Shown: piece after piece, positions 6,130 through 7,975 of the stretch | How positions within the stretch are numbered: position 1 is the first letter of the stretch | How the letters are laid out: each line of letters starts with the position of its first letter | NCBI GenBank assembly: GCA_900321525.1 | Contig: ONWL01000101.1 | Span: 1-7,975 of the forward strand | Length of the DNA stretch: 7,975 nt | From: an uncultured Eubacteriales bacterium | GTDB taxonomy: Bacteria > Bacillota > Clostridia > Lachnospirales > Lachnospiraceae | Reading direction: 5' to 3' | Notes under the pieces: generated by a model | Told to the model about the DNA's origin: nothing | The model's input: the letters and a program-made list of their open reading frames with translations, nothing else | Database searches by the model: none | Program-made: the position numbers and the translations under genes

Positions 6130-7975
6130 ATGAAGAAAAAAATGTTAAGTGCAATCGTATGCGGTTTGTTGGTGATGAACGGATGCCAGGGGGAAACGGC
6201 AGTGGAACAGAAGGAAGTGCCCCTTCCCACCCAGATTGACACATCTGTGCAGGAATCAGTGAAAGAAAGCGAAATTACAGCACAGCCAGAACAGGATGAT
6301 ACAGAGAGTGTCACCACAGAAGCAGACCATGCTACATATGGTAAGGCAGAGGATTATGATACGTCCATTCCATCGGATGCAGTGACCATTACAGGAAATG
6401 GGGAAATTGTAGACATATCTGGTGCCGGCGCTAAGACAGACGGTGGTGCAGTGACCATTACAAAAGGCGGCACCTATGTGTTAAGCGGTGTGTTCAATGG
6501 ACAGATTCTCATTGATGCAGACAAGGAAGCGCTGGTGCATCTGGTATTGGCAGGGGCACAGATAACCTGCACAGACAGTGCCGCCATTTATGGCGCCCAG
6601 AGTGACAAAATTGTGATCACATTGCAGGATGGCACTGCGAACCAGATCGAAGATGGTGAGACGTACGTATATGAAACAGCAGAAGAAGAGGAACCAAATG
6701 CAGCCATTTTCAGCAAGGACGATTTGACCATCAATGGTACTGGTTCTTTGATTGTGCAGGGTAACTATGAGGATGGAATCCGGAGCAAGGACGATCTGCT
6801 GATCGTATCCGGAACCTATGAAATTGATACGGTGAAAGACGGCTTGCAGGGAAAGGATTCTCTGACCATTTTGGATGGTACTTTCGTCATCACAGCAGGA
6901 AATGATGCACTGAAAGCATCCAATGATACCGATACGGACAAAGGCTGGGTTTTGATTGACAATGGCACTTACACCATTTCCGCAGGAGACGATGCCATCC
7001 ATGCAGAGACAGAGCTGACCATCAATGGCGGTACCATCGACATTGTAGCTTGTCAGGAAGGAATCGAGGGACAGACGGTTACCGTCAACGACGGTATGAT
7101 CTCTGTCAAAGCATCCGATGATGGGATCAATGCGGCAGGCGGATCTTCCGATGCACAGATGGATGGTTTCTTTGGCGGAAGAGGAAATGTAACCAATGGC
7201 TCTGATACAGAGCAGGCAGAAGAGAAACAGACCCAGGCTGCGGAATTCTCCATTACCATCAATGGCGGTGAAATTTATGTCGATGCAGATGGCGACGGAT
7301 TGGATTCCAATGGTACACTGGTCATCAACGGCGGTACGGTCTATGTGGAAGGACCTACCAATGATGGAAATGGAATCATGGATTATGAATATTCCGGAGA
7401 GATCCATGGCGGCATCTTTGTGGCAACCGGCAGTTCTGGTATGGCCATGAATTTTGGAACCGACAGTACACAGTGTTCCATTCTTGTGAATTTGTCCAAT
7501 GTACAGGAGGCAGGCACCGAACTGACCTTAAAAGATGCAGAGGGAAATGAGTTGTTTACCAAAACCATTCAGAAACAGTATCGTTCTGTGGTGATTTCCA
7601 TTCCGGAACTGGAAGCAGATGGCACCTATGAACTGACCTGTGGGACAGAGACCGCACAGATCACCATGAATGGTACCATCTATGGAACTGGCATGGGCGG
7701 TTTCGGCGGCGGTATGCCAGGGGGATTTGGCAGTGACCAAAAAGGTGGAACCGGTTTGGAAGGCAGACCACAGGATGGTCAGTTTGATGGAACATTTGAT
7801 GAGAACTTTGTGCCGGAAAATGGAACAGGATTTGGAGGAATGAGACCGGAAGAATCTGACGAGAATTTTAACCCGGCAAATGGAAATGGAACGGGAGAAA
7901 GACCCCAGGGCGGCAGAGGAGGACGCAGAGAAGGAAGAATCCAGAATCAGGATGGCACCACATCGGAACGTGATG
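6130..7975 (+). CDS. Secreted beta-helix protein, Cthe_2159-type carbohydrate-binding domain (3' truncated by window edge)
   Basis: The frame is open to the window end, giving 615 residues with no stop. GAGGAGGA (6115-6122) lies 7 nt before the ATG. The N-terminus, with KKK, a hydrophobic core and Cys19 in LVMNGC, looks like a lipoprotein signal, though the lipobox is not ideal. An acidic, Thr/Glu-rich linker follows (about 20-75). From about 80 to 445 there are repeated short strands of the type LTINGG, DGI, DDAIHA and DGLDSNG with regularly placed Asp and Asn, as expected of a right-handed beta-helix that binds calcium and acidic polysaccharide. This is the pattern of the Cthe_2159 family, whose Clostridium thermocellum founder is reported to bind cellulose and polygalacturonate. 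A Glu/Gln-rich loop (about 350-370) interrupts the helix. From about 520 the tail is rich in Gly, Asn, Pro and Arg with degenerate DENF repeats. It is probably the third gene of the VTC operon. A binding role, rather than catalysis, is inferred. Confidence 0.85.
   Translation, partial: MKKKMLSAIVCGLLVMNGCQGETAVEQKEVPLPTQIDTSVQESVKESEITAQPEQDDTESVTTEADHATYGKAEDYDTSIPSDAVTITGNGEIVDISGAGAKTDGGAVTITKGGTYVLSGVFNGQILIDADKEALVHLVLAGAQITCTDSAAIYGAQSDKIVITLQDGTANQIEDGETYVYETAEEEEPNAAIFSKDDLTINGTGSLIVQGNYEDGIRSKDDLLIVSGTYEIDTVKDGLQGKDSLTILDGTFVITAGNDALKASNDTDTDKGWVLIDNGTYTISAGDDAIHAETELTINGGTIDIVACQEGIEGQTVTVNDGMISVKASDDGINAAGGSSDAQMDGFFGGRGNVTNGSDTEQAEEKQTQAAEFSITINGGEIYVDADGDGLDSNGTLVINGGTVYVEGPTNDGNGIMDYEYSGEIHGGIFVATGSSGMAMNFGTDSTQCSILVNLSNVQEAGTELTLKDAEGNELFTKTIQKQYRSVVISIPELEADGTYELTCGTETAQITMNGTIYGTGMGGFGGGMPGGFGSDQKGGTGLEGRPQDGQFDGTFDENFVPENGTGFGGMRPEESDENFNPANGNGTGERPQGGRGGRREGRIQNQDGTTSERD

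Noticed and set aside
6481..7407. Long minus-strand open frame of 308 codons
   Set aside because: It lies wholly antisense to the beta-helix gene, whose repetitive Asp/Gly/Thr/Ile codons happen to avoid stops on the other strand. It has no ribosome binding site and no recognisable protein motif.

Overview
The window looks like a chromosomal segment from a gut-type Firmicute, most probably a Lachnospiraceae-like member of the Clostridia. The reasons are the moderate GC content, strong AGGAGG-type ribosome binding sites, a class I lysyl-tRNA synthetase in an otherwise bacterial context, and a VTC / DUF4956 / Cthe_2159-type gene set. This placement is inferred from gene content; no 16S or other phylogenetic marker is present. 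All recognisable genes lie on the + strand, and no transposase, integrase, tRNA, rRNA or CRISPR array is visible.

Layout. (1) 1-552: the C-terminal end of a MATE-family multidrug/Na+ antiporter, cut by the left edge. (2) 553-829: a gene-free stretch with a complex set of interlocking inverted repeats (about 601-756, able to form an H-type pseudoknot), followed by a clear sigma-70-type promoter. (3) 830-2833: class I lysyl-tRNA synthetase carrying a C-terminal EMAPII/Trbp111-like tRNA-binding domain. (4) 2834-3145: a gene-free stretch holding a rho-independent terminator and then an array of short direct repeats covering the promoter of the next gene. (5) 3146-4261: a Fic-family AMP-transferase-type protein with an N-terminal inhibitory motif and a C-terminal helix-turn-helix, followed by a terminator. 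(6) 4262-4542: a promoter and a leader with two kinds of direct repeat. (7) 4543-5301: a VTC-domain protein (polyphosphate polymerase family). (8) 5295-5969: a DUF4956 membrane protein whose start overlaps the end of the VTC gene. (9) 5970-6129: a spacer with a perfect 48-bp tandem duplication containing TATAAT. (10) 6130-7975: a secreted, probably lipid-anchored, beta-helix protein of the Cthe_2159 carbohydrate-binding type, cut by the right edge.

How the genes fit together. The VTC gene, the DUF4956 gene and the beta-helix gene are co-oriented with no terminator between them, and probably form one operon. A cytoplasmic polyphosphate-polymerase-like enzyme, a small membrane protein with a cytoplasmic C-terminal domain and an exported polysaccharide-binding-type protein would be made together. 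This suggests an envelope-associated system whose biochemical purpose is not, to my knowledge, established. The Fic gene is a self-contained unit with its own repeat-rich control region and terminator, and it may regulate itself through its C-terminal DNA-binding domain. The MATE and lysS genes look like ordinary neighbours, apart from the structured element between them.
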